Positions 12,766 through 21,857 of a stretch of DNA of 31,746 nucleotides are shown here, in pieces. The notes under the pieces are model-generated. The model saw only the letters and a program-made list of their open reading frames with translations, was not told the DNA's origin and searched no databases. The position numbers and the translations under genes were made by a program. The stretch spans positions 1 through 31,746 of the forward strand of contig MSJH02000463.1 in assembly GCA_001931875.2 (NCBI GenBank), given 5' to 3'. How positions within the stretch are numbered: position 1 is the stretch's first letter; each line of letters opens with the position of its first letter. This DNA comes from Byssochlamys sp. IMV 00236. Taxonomy: Eukaryota; Ascomycota; Eurotiomycetes; Eurotiales; Thermoascaceae.

Positions 12766-13350
12766 AGTTTTATTATTTAATAATGATATTGGACAACTGG
12801 TTTGCTTCCTTTTCTTGTATATAAAAACACATCATTTTAGCGTACAAGACTAGCTTTTGAACGCACCGCTTAAAGAAAAAGGAAACTGTTGTATATATTA
12901 TGTACTAAGGAAACTTTTTTTTTTGATAATAAATTGTCTTTTTTAATGCATTATTTGTTTTGATCAACAGTTTGTAAATGGTAAACAAAACAGTGCAACA
13001 GCGTGCTAAGCAAATTAATCAGGAAATGATATGACTGCTTTCTCTCCTTAAAATAGACCATAATGTGAGCTCAAAGAGGAGGTTATTTCTTTATACCTAA
13101 TAAGTGACCAAAATAACGCCTGTTCCTTAAACAATAAATACAAACATGGTGAGTTTAAAATAACTTTCTATAACTGCTACTTCTTCATCCTTTTTGCTCC
13201 AACAGCTCTCGTATTTGCACATACACTACTACCTTTTTAAGCTAATGATGAGTAACATAATGAGCTATTCCTTCCATCTCATCTTTTTCATCAGATAATT
13301 GCTAAATCCTTTTCTGGGAAATTATATAGAGTAAGTTTAACTGTGTTGCC
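12766..13350. other. Intergenic, no gene seen
   Basis: This is A+T-rich sequence between the C2H2 gene and the mobile-element island. It contains the C2H2 3' flank (AATAAA-like sequence near 12928) and several poly(T) tracts. I see no ORF with recognisable content. Confidence 0.5.
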
Positions 13351-13444
13351 ATGCTACACATGGGCCCAAAGCAGCTAGTGGGATGTGTGTAGCGGATGAC
13401 ATCAACAAGCAGGACGCATCCACGTAAATACCCAACGAAAAATG
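13351..13444 (+). repeat. Left terminal inverted-repeat candidate
   Basis: It pairs in blocks with the reverse complement of 16511-16619 (blocks listed in the composite-element entry). It also contains its own hairpin: GCTACACAT (13353-13361) against ATGTGTGTAGC (13383-13393), with one bulge. Subterminal hairpins are common in transposon ends. Confidence 0.4.
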
Positions 13445-13657
13445 CTGCTTTTGTGGCAGCTTTTCTTTTAAACTTTGTGTTCCTTTTTTTAAAAGTTAAT
13501 AGTGTGCTCCTTTTTCGAACTATATCATTTCTTTTCAATAATCCAAGTTGTTAATCACCGACATCCTGTTCCTTTAAAACAAATATTAATACAATAAACA
13601 CAACATTGCCTCTTATTTTATAGCTCTACTATTCTCTCTATTTCTGCCTTTTTAAAA

Positions 13658-14584
13658 ATGAACTCTGCAACTGAAATTAACATTGCTGTTTACGGTCCTG
13701 TACCCGAGCTTCAAGTTACGAATATCGCACAGCACAAGAAAGTTATTGAGAGCCATGTTGTTAAGCATGGTGTTAAGTGGATTATTAAAAGTACAACTAG
13801 AAATAACATCACGGATCAAGAGCCGAATGGAGTTAGAGGTAGACCACGTGCAGACTATCTTTGGAGAAGTCTCTATGAATGCCATCGTGCTGGAAGCAAG
13901 CGACGCGTTATGGCCATTCAAAGAACCTTGCAAAAAAAAAAAAAAAGTAAGAAAGTCGAATGCAAGGCTCCTTTGATAGCAACTTGCTATTTCAGCAACC
14001 CTGAAGAAGTGGTTATCACGGTGGATGGTAACCACTGTCACGTTCTCAGCTCTGCAGAAGATCTTCAGTACCTTCCTCTGCCTGCAGATGTCAAAGAAGC
14101 CATTCTTCAGCGACTGCAAGAAGGATATAATACTAGAAGCGTACGTTTTGCGATGCATAGAGCATTTCGCTCTCACAATGAAGCTTCAACAAGCATTCCT
14201 CACAGGGATAACTTTATCCATAGTGAAGATGTGTACAACATCTTCAGAAAAGTATTTGAAAGAGCTTACAAGAGGCATGACGATCAGAAAACATCTGTCA
14301 AACACTGGTTGAACCATCTGGAAACAAAGAATTACAATGTATTCATCGACAATGACTACGACAGTTCGTTCACCTTTAGATTCTGCTCAGCTTGGCAAGC
14401 ATCCCTTTTAGCCGAAACGAAGGATTTTTCTTTGGATGCAACACATAATACGACTGCATTTAAAGATGGCCTGTTGTATACTTTGGTGATCAGGCATGCA
14501 GGAACTGGAACTGGCTCTCCTGTTAGCAGCCATCTTTGCGGTATTGTACATAAAATCGATATGAACATAATCAACCAAGACTAA
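13658..14584 (+). pseudogene. Truncated MULE (Mutator-like) transposase
   Basis: The open frame encodes 308 residues. The first half carries a basic, Cys-containing region of the FAR1/FLYWCH/WRKY-like type (KVECKAPLIATCYF ... VDGNHCHVL). After a helical linker comes FSLDATHNTTAFKDGLLYTL, which fits the start of the MULE DDE/RNase H fold, with the first catalytic Asp at residue 260 (codon 14435-14437). The match ends around TGTGSPVSS; the second Asp, the Glu and the usual C-terminal domains are absent, and full MULE transposases are typically 600 aa or more. It therefore cannot be a catalytic transposase. A 14-A run (13932-13945) inside the frame is prone to slippage and could itself hide a frame change. 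The short reading frame after SPVSS may be non-homologous sequence reached through a deletion. Confidence 0.8.
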
Positions 14585-15044
14585 GCGAGCCAGACTTTTG
14601 TTCCTCTTTCTTTGTAAATAGTTTGTCCAAATATGGATAAGGGTATTAAAAGCAAACTACAATATTTAGTGATATCGACGATGATGATTCGTTCATGCTT
14701 AAAGTTCATTTTATCAAACTTCTCGTTTCATCGTTTTTAATTCTCCACTAAAGACAACAATAAGGTACCCAAAGTTACTTGAATGGCAGTAAAAAAAAAA
14801 GGAGTGAAAGAGATGACAAAGCCTACATGATCACTGCCATGAGTTAGTATAAACAAAGCACTATGGGATTGTCACTGTTTCTGGTATAGCAAAAGGAAAA
14901 TCCTTTGATTTGCCGTCAAAATGCAATTGTTGTCACTACTTTTACATATCAGCAATGATTAATTAACTTGATATTTACCAGTAATAATACAAATACTGTT
15001 GTTAAAGATATTGAATTTGCTTTTCTCTTCTTTTATTTAACCAA
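14585..15044. other. Gap between MULE and Fanzor genes, no gene seen
   Basis: This is A+T-rich sequence without a recognisable ORF. If the transposase lost its 3' half by deletion, the junction should lie at or just before this segment. Its 3' end (about 14991-15044) is pyrimidine-rich and could act as the Fanzor promoter and leader. Confidence 0.4.
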
Positions 15045-16481
15045 ATGCCACGTAAGTTATCCACTACATTGAATTACTTCCTTTTGAAGCTCAATTCCAA
15101 TATAGCCAAGAGACCAACACCATCCTCTTCCACATCCAAGTCTAAAAGACAAAAAACACAAGGCGAATCTTCGTTATGGCAGATGGTTCATCAGAAGATG
15201 TTAACAATAAAAAAACAGTGAAGGAAAGATCAATGAAATTTGCAAACAACGAGTACAAGTAAGTATATATTTGCTTTTGCAATAGTATATTGATGTCTCT
15301 TTAGGGTGCGCTCGGGTTTTGGCTGGTCAAAGCAAGTAGAATTAAAGAATAGAGAGGATGCTGGGATGCAGGCAGTATACGATGAAATACCAAATTTAGA
15401 CAGCGGGGACAGCAACACTATCTTAAACTATTTGCAAGTTCTTTCGAAAAATCGCAAAAAGCAAGTAGCTGTATAATCATTAGTATCGTGCTTAACTCTT
15501 GCAATGTATAGGATATTTTGCTTTATGAAGGGATATAGACATCGTGAAACCAAAGGATATTTGTATAGTAATCGGCAAATTACAGACGATTACATGTGCC
15601 AACTTGTACTGGCGAAAACCTCTTCTGGAGCCCTTTGCGCGTTGGCGCATAAGACAAGCACCCAAAAAAGACAGAAAGCAAGAAGAGCTTTTAAAAAGAG
15701 CAATCAAGCAAATCCGGCTGATGATGGCAGGAGAACAGTGATTGCGTATGGTGATGCAAGCTTACCAGGAACGAAGAAGGGGTTACATCTATACCAGTAA
15801 AGGTATACTAATATGGAACCTTTAACTAATCGTACGTACTAATGATCTCGTTTACACACAGAGGACACAGAGGGTACTGGCAAAAAAAGCAATTGTTATC
15901 CCTGTCGATGAATTTCGAACAAGTATTACTTGTTGCAAATGCCACAGGAAGTTGGATCAGAAATACGAAGCACAGACACTAGTGTGTAATCATAGGTATG
16001 CAAATAATATGCTTAAATTACGATTGTTGACATGGAGTCTCTTTATGTTCCAAAAGAAAACGAAGATTACGACTAAAAGGACAAAAGAATGCTGCAATGC
16101 ACTGCTTGGACGATGACCACCATGTCACCTATAGAACATCACAGTGCCCAGAAAGAATGCCAGGCAGTAAGTCGTATAACATATGGAATCAAGTTTAATT
16201 GGTGCTAAACTACGCCTATAGATTATCCACCTGCCATTTACCAGTTGAAACAATGCAAACTGTGTCCAGCTGGTAATGGCCAAGATATTGTAAGTACTTA
16301 TCCATAAAACAAGTGAAAGTAGCCCTAACGAGAATAATAACAGGTCTGGCAGAGGGATATCAATGCAGCCATTAATATTCGCTCAATCATGGTCTCATAT
16401 ATTGAAGCAGGACACAAAATTTTGTCAAGATATCCCTCTTTGATAAGAGGAGCCTTTGGTGGTGAGGGTGCCACCGAATAG
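15045..16481 (+). pseudogene. Fanzor (eukaryotic TnpB-like RNA-guided nuclease), N-terminal half disrupted
   Basis: The C-terminal half reads cleanly from 15738 through exons ending at 15796, then 15864-15995, 16057-16166, 16222-16289 and 16344-16481, with matching phases and GT..AG introns. Motifs in order: VIAYGDASLPGTKKG (15738 on), the position of the canonical RuvC-II Glu, replaced here as in known Fanzors; PVDEFRTS (Glu codon 15910), the alternative Glu; a split zinc ribbon (CCKC at 15931, CKLC in the 16222 exon); WQRDINAAINI (Asp codon 16356), RuvC-III. Upstream, DEIPNLDSG ... ILNYLQVLS (exon 15305-15464) and RWRIRQAPKKDRKQEELLKR are also Fanzor-like, but joining them needs two frame changes (about 15512-15540 and 15690-15738). 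No intact RuvC-I Asp-Pro-Gly is visible; NTRRIFVMADG near 15155-15187 may be its remnant. The 5' end (ATGCCAC then GTAAGT at 15052) is a guess. Sequencing error or missed introns could explain the breaks. Confidence 0.8.
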
Positions 16482-16566
16482 CCACTTTGATTGGCCCTTG
16501 GATCGCTTATGTCACCATTTCGGTGCTGATTTAAGTGGATTGGATGGATGCAGCAGGACCGGGTCC
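16458..16566 (+). ncRNA. Candidate Fanzor guide (omega) RNA segment
   Basis: Dense potential pairing spans the Fanzor stop codon: GGTGG (16458-16462) with CCACC (16471-16475); CACCGAA (16472-16478) with TTCGGTG (16519-16525); GCCA (16481-16484) with TGGC (16492-16495); and the palindrome GGACC-G-GGTCC (16556-16566). TnpB and Fanzor guide RNAs arise from the 3' end of the nuclease gene and the element's right end, so the location fits. Some pairings are mutually exclusive. No transcript evidence is available, and the guide boundary is unknown. Confidence 0.3.
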
Positions 16567-16619
16567 ATATGTCATCTGCTTATTTCTTTTACAAAGAATT
16601 GACACGTGTATCGTAGCAT
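16511..16619 (-). repeat. Right terminal inverted-repeat candidate
   Basis: In reverse complement it shares four ordered blocks with 13351-13444. Relative to the left copy it has about 9 extra nt where TCCA units repeat (near 16536-16551), and a GC-rich palindrome (16556-16566) is absent from the left copy. It overlaps the proposed guide RNA segment. Confidence 0.4.
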
Positions 16620-16650
16620 TGAATGTATCGAATTTTAGCAATTCTTTGTA
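16590..16650. repeat. 12-bp perfect inverted repeat beyond the Fanzor end
   Basis: TACAAAGAATTG (16590-16601) is perfectly inverted at 16639-16650 (CAATTCTTTGTA), with 37 nt between the arms. It straddles the outer edge of the right inverted-repeat candidate. It could be an element terminus, a terminator-like hairpin, or chance. Confidence 0.5.
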
Positions 16651-19369
16651 TGGTCTGTAAAGTACACCGTATTTCTATTCATGCCGTATTCATAGTTTGC
16701 TTTATTAGTAATATACCAAGTGTTTATGATTCGTCTTATATGAAGGATTTAAATAGTATGAAAGTTATAATTAACAAATTCGTTCGGTGCAGCAGCCTAC
16801 GCGTTCTGGTACTTCAAAATATAGCTCTTTACAACAATATAGGCAATTCGTTGACTTGACCTATGTTTGACCTTCTGGAGCCCCTAAGAAACCTTTTCTT
16901 CTCTTGCTATCTTCATATCTTTGTTATAAACTATAATGAGTATTGTCAAGAATTTTCACTTTTAGTCTTTCTTTTTTTTTTTTCCCAGCATAAACCTACT
17001 TATTTTGTAATACTGATACAAAGAACAATGAATATAGGAATAATATCTTATGAGGGTTATTTCCTGCATTTTTCGAAAGAGCCTTTGCAAAGTATGTACA
17101 GTTTAAACCACATCATTTACGAATTTAATAAAGAAGTAATGAGAGAATTGACTAGAAATACAAACAAAAAGCTTATTTGATTCTATGACGTCGTTCGAAC
17201 GTGCCTGAAGTTCCAGACAGCTTACTTTCTTTATCATGCAAGTAAATAAAACCCTGTATGATATATAAATGGTAGTTGGCTAATATGGACGTTGTACTCA
17301 TTGGCACAGACAGTCAAAAGGTACATCATCTATATTTCCGTCACTTTAGTACACCTGCTGTAACGTAACTCTTTCGAATTGAACGAAAGGCAGTTTAGGA
17401 GATAATAGAAATAAACAAATACTCTATTGCTTTCTCTTTGATAATTTATCATTTTATTCTCTAGTCTTTTTTTCTTTCCTTCAATCCAGTTTATTATGAT
17501 TCATATTACCATGAACTTTTTTTTAGAAGTAAATCCGATGTAAAAAAAGGTTTCCTTTTTAAAGAAAGAAGAAGTAGCTAAAAATAGAATAAAGACGCAA
17601 AATCACAGGTTAGTTTTTTTATATAGGGAAAAATGGTAATGGGCTATTATCCGGAATACAGCAGCATAGTAAAAAGTAAATTCCGAACTTGAAGACCTTT
17701 TTCTAATTGCGGAACTGATAACTATCAGAATACATTTGCTGGTGTTTGATAAAGTAATTGTTCTCTTTGTATGTTTCTACTGTCAGCCATGGTGGTCACT
17801 ATTAGCTATATAATGACAACGATGGCATCCAGTGCGTGTGTTCTTGAGATGATCTTTCTTTTCCCTCTAGTTTATTCTCAACTCTTCAATATTCGTTGTT
17901 AAACCAGTCGAAACTCAGAGCAACCAGTGTTATTTTGTGTCTGCCTCGTACAAGTTAGGGTCCAAAATAACAGATTTACCAAGTAGTTGAAAAGGAAGAA
18001 TATTTAGCAAGCAACAAAATCCGAAGTAGTTTAAATGAGCCAATCAAATACTTTCCCAGACCTTTCTCTTTCTGTGATTGAATCTTATTTGAACCAGTAG
18101 TTCAAATTTACATGTTAACCTTTCAGGGAAAACATACAATCAGCGTCGCAAAGAAACATTTACCCACAGGATCTTTACGTACGGATATGTTAGTAATAGA
18201 ACAGTTTTACAAGTGTAAATGAGGTTTGGTGCAACAACAGTAAAGCGAACGTGGGTGCAAGCTTCCCTCCACATGTTTGAAGAATGGCTGAGTAAAACAT
18301 TAAGTGGTTGTGCAAATGTTGCGTATCTGTAAAGACTTTCTCCGAATCAAATGGGGTCTCTTCAGATATGTTTGTGTCATCAGATAGCAATAGTCATTAT
18401 CAATTGCCCTTTATTCTAGGGCACACAGGAACATTCGGAGTGTCTGTTTGCAGTATCTTTCAGATTGAAAAAAAAAAAAAAGATGCTTTGTTTGCAAAGT
18501 TTTTCAGTATATGCCATCCTGACAGCTTAAACAAACCGTGAGCAGATTTAAAGTTCTTGCTGTAGTGCTTGAGAAAAATAAGCAACAAGACTACGAAAAG
18601 ATACAGACACGTGGATCACATGACAGTCAACCTAGTCTGCAAAAAACGTGTTGATCACTGTTTATTTGGATGTCGGATGTCTTACAGGGCCAAGCTTGTG
18701 TGCTTAAACTTCTTGTCATATAAAGTTGAAAACAAAAACAAGGCTTCAAATTTGCAGCCATGATCAACAATTTATTTCTTGGATAGTAGAATACCAAGTC
18801 TGCTTGCTAGTTTTTTTTTTTTTTTCTTTAAGGTTACATCAGAATGTCTTGTATGCCATCCCGACGGCGTAGACACTCCGGCTTAGCCGATGACCAATAG
18901 TCTAATCCCTACGTACAATGTATCTTTAGCAGTTAATTTAATAAAAGATAAAGAACTGTTAATAATGAATATGAATGGCGTGATGTTTTTATATCTGTAG
19001 AATTATCACTGAAGTCACTCATTTTTATTGAGATTGCATCATTTGCACGTCAGAAACAAAGCTCTACAAGTGATTATCGTCCCCTCTCTGATATATTTCC
19101 CTTTCTTCCAGTCATATATTATATTACTGATTTCTTTGTCGCCTTGATGTATTTGGTACTCAACATGCTTCATCCGTCAGTAGATTTTCTTTGCTTATCT
19201 GCAGCAAAGCAGCCACAGAAAGGGAATATCTTACTGTGACAAGCTGGGCGTTCAAGATCCAGAGTCAGATTCAGGGCTCACACTTACGCCTGTTCTGAGA
19301 AAATGTACCACATAAAGCGTCTTAAAGTCTTGCAGCAAAAAAAAAGTGTAGGCGTACTTTAATTTTCAA

Positions 19370-19388
19370 GGGGGGAGGGGGGGGGGGG
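19370..19388 (+). repeat. G-rich tract (G6-A-G12)
   Basis: Eighteen of nineteen bases are G, which is strikingly unlike the A+T-rich surroundings. It could form a G-quadruplex or a homopurine triplex, and the exact length may be unreliable in sequencing. Confidence 0.8.
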
Positions 19389-20218
19389 TAATGAACGTCT
19401 CCCCGTGATGTCCCTAAAGGTACAAGTCCCCATTCAGAGACCGATACATAAATGAAAATAAGCGGGGAGATACAACATGGATATTATAAGAGGGATGTAT
19501 ATACAGAAAAAAAGGATGTAATCGGATAATTATCGTGTGTTCATGTATGACAGAATATAGACACCCCTGATGAGCAACCACTTGTCTGTGCGGTGAATTT
19601 ATATACTCTAAAAAGTAAGCAAAAATGGGCTGATACCCTGCTTCTTGTTCATTTTGCAAGATCGGCGTAACCCCGAAGGTAGGATGTTTCCTATATGGAT
19701 ATAAGCCGAATGATAACACAGACGGAACGGGTTCCGTGCATGATGTCTCTCTATTTCTCAGCTTTGTTATACCTTCTTTAATTGAAAAACAAGTTGAAGG
19801 CTGCATGCGGGCAGTCATATGAAAAAGAGAGATAAATCTATTTTAGTATTACAACACAGACATTTCATCACTTGTCTCAGTGTGTAACCTTGATCAAATT
19901 ACTTTTTTGTTTATCGTCTAGACTTCATAGACACGGATGACTGAGGCTCGTGCACCCATGAACGATAAAGGTTTAAAATAAAGAATTATCCCCTTCCGTG
20001 TCTGTGTGTTTGTGTCAACGGTTAGTTTATCCAATCATATTGACAACCTGTACGACCCTCCCTTTCTTTAGGAATCACTTTACAAGTTAAACCGATTTAA
20101 TACAAAATACAAGTTTAAACCGACGCTTCTTACCTTCTTTCTTTCTTTCCAAAAATATTTAATATGATTGGACACATCAGACCATATTTAACATCCATCA
20201 TCTGTGCGCTACTTTTTA

Positions 20219-20299
20219 CCTTTTTTTTTTCTCTTCTTTATAAACGCAATCTTTTTTTTTTTTTTCTTCTTTTATTTTTCTTTACTTTTTTTTTTCTTT
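20219..20299 (+). promoter_or_regulatory. Polypyrimidine leader/promoter tract of the bHLH gene
   Basis: About 80 bp composed almost wholly of T and C, with only a short interruption (TATAAACGCAA, 20238-20248), runs up to the bHLH ATG at 20306. CT-rich stretches of this kind mark transcription starts in many fungal genes. TATAAA lies inside it. Confidence 0.5.
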
Positions 20300-20305
20300 G
20301 GATAA

Positions 20306-21263
20306 ATGAATTCTATTCAATCTGTTTATCATTCATCATTTGATCATCCTTCGTTAGCCAATGATGAATGGATCAATCATTATCAACAAAAGGAACTTGA
20401 AAGGCTTCGTCAAGTTCAACATCAAGCCGCCTTACAGCAACAAAGAGCTTTGATGCATCAACAAAGTAAGAATGACAATATACAATATACATTGATATTT
20501 ATGTATATTCTTTAGTGCTCTATTATCATCAACAACAACAACAACAACAGCAGCAGCAGCAGCAGCAGCCACAGCCACAACAGCAACCTGCATACATTCA
20601 TGATTATTATTATTATCCTCAACAACAGTAAGTCATAATAAAAGAAACTTGGATTATTAAATGCTTATTAATTAACCTTAAATAAAGTTACATCTCTTCT
20701 CCCCCATTTGGTTTGGAAGGGAGCCCAAACATGGCAGAAAAAGCTCAAAAGAGAGCTGAACACAATGCCATTGAACGTCAACGACGTGAGGTTCTGAACA
20801 CCAAATTTCAACAACTTGCTCTTTCTTTACCCAACCTTCAACATGATCGTCGTCCTTCAAAAGGGACGATCATTGAGCGTACACTTGAATATGGTAATTA
20901 CGTCTCTTTTTATAAACACAAAACATGTACAAACATCTATTTATAATAGTCAAACAAACCGTTCAAAAAGAACAAGAATTTAAATACCAAATTGATCAGT
21001 TACGTAAAGCCAACAGAACCTTATTTTTACAAATGGCGTCTTTAAGTGATGACGATCTTGAAGATGACGATGAGCAAATCTCAAACACACCTGAAGGTGA
21101 CTGTGACGATACTTTTAGTTGCAAGTCCTCTATTACTTCTTCACCTACTTTATCTGATTTACCCATCTTGATGACAACAGGTAATTGTAAATATATTATT
21201 ATGAATCATGTTTATTCATTCTTTTATATAGATTTTCAAAATAATAATCATTTGATCGTTTAA
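20306..21263 (+). CDS. bHLH transcription factor (E-box class)
   Basis: My model has five exons: 20306-20465, 20516-20627, 20688-20893, 20950-21180, 21232-21263. They total 741 nt in phase (246 aa). The N-terminal part is Gln/His-rich (QQKELERLRQVQHQAALQQQ) and includes a run of at least 13 Gln interrupted by Pro. The bHLH domain starts near residue 109: basic region RAEHNAIERQRRE carries the H-x3-E-x2-RR pattern of CACGTG-binding proteins such as Max; then helix 1, loop (LQHDRRPSKG) and helix 2 (TIIERTLEYVKQTV), which continues into a short heptad-like coil (KEQEFKYQIDQLRKANRTL). An acidic, Ser-rich C-terminus (SDDDLEDDDEQ) may be an activation region. Intron 3 splits helix 2. It faces the RhoGAP gene convergently. 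The exact orthologue is not recognised. Confidence 0.93.
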
Positions 21264-21857
21264 TCTTTTATTACCCCCTTTCCCTTCTTTATTCTATTCC
21301 TTTAGGCAAAACGAACACACACACTCTATATAGCATTCCTTTTCATATGTATGTATGAATTATGTCACACACAAAAACATGAACACACACACACACACAC
21401 AAAAAGGCCTTTATGTAAATACTTATGTAAATTATACCCCTCTTCTTTCCTTAACTAAGTCCCCCATTTATGAATAAACTCATATTTTGTTGTACAGAAA
21501 ACATGAGGATGTGGCATGTTGTTGTCATACACTTTTTCTTCCATCTGTCTTATTGGCTTATTTATTTTGACAGTTCAATTAAGGTTTGAAAACTCTCTCT
21601 CTTCCGTGTCACTTGTCAATAAGAAAAAAGAAAGACACAATGTGGCTTTCGGATGAGGGAAATATTATAAAATGAGAGAATAATGAACTTTCGGCATCTT
21701 AAACGTTGTCTCTCTCTCTTTTTTTTTGTGTGTGTGTGTCTATCGGAATAAGAACGACGACAACAACATCGGGGTTTAATAATATATAATATAGGACATC
21801 CGGGAAACTCCCCGTGATGTAGTACAAGTAGACAGCTTTTTCTTGTTTTCTAAAGTG
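21264..21857. other. Convergent intergenic region with (AC)n and (GT)n
   Basis: This 594-bp stretch lies between the 3' ends of the bHLH and RhoGAP genes. It holds an (AC)9 run (21383-21400) and a (GT)6 run (21728-21739), in an arrangement able to base-pair within one transcript, plus CT- and T-rich tracts. No coding sequence is seen. Confidence 0.6.

Larger units (their letters stand above)
13351..16619 (+). mobile_element. Putative MULE element carrying a Fanzor gene (degenerate)
   Basis: Two sequences in inverted orientation bracket a MULE transposase fragment and a Fanzor gene that point the same way. Paired blocks, left versus reverse complement of right: ATGCTAC (13351 / 16613-16619); GCGGATGACAT versus GCAGATGACAT (13392-13402 / 16569-16579), with spacing from the first block of 41 and 40 nt; GCATCCA (13416-13422 / 16545-16551); CCACGTAAAT versus CCACTTAAAT (13420-13429 / 16529-16538). 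The 34 nt between the first two blocks are not similar. MULE elements typically have long terminal inverted repeats, and Fanzor genes are known as passengers in several eukaryotic DNA transposon classes. No target-site duplication was found, so the outer limits are uncertain, and the pairing was made by eye. Confidence 0.45.
16651..20305. other. Gene-poor 3.7-kb region
   Basis: I find no convincing gene. Reading frames here are short, lack recognisable motifs and have no exon-like splice partners; the longest, 134 codons on the minus strand at 19414-19818, matches nothing I know. Other contents: a 10-bp palindrome CGTTCGAACG (17192-17201), poly(A) and poly(T) runs, a G tract (19370-19388), and two similar 12-mers (18512-18523, 18854-18865) that both read CHPD. 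It may be transposon debris next to the mobile-element island. The 3' end should hold the bHLH promoter. Confidence 0.5.

Noticed and set aside
16623..17180. Two adjacent plus-strand frames after the Fanzor considered as an accessory gene.
   Set aside because: They are rich in Phe, Ile and Leu from A+T-rich DNA, have no promoter or splice context, and match no family I know.
19414..19818. A 134-codon minus-strand frame considered as a gene.
   Set aside because: It has no recognisable motif, no splice partners and sits in debris-like sequence; length alone is not sufficient.
19399..21820. A 13-mer CTCCCCGTGATGT occurring at 19399-19411 and 21808-21820, considered as a dispersed repeat or regulatory element.
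   Set aside because: In a 31.7-kb window a few 13-mer repeats are expected by chance, and the flanks do not match.
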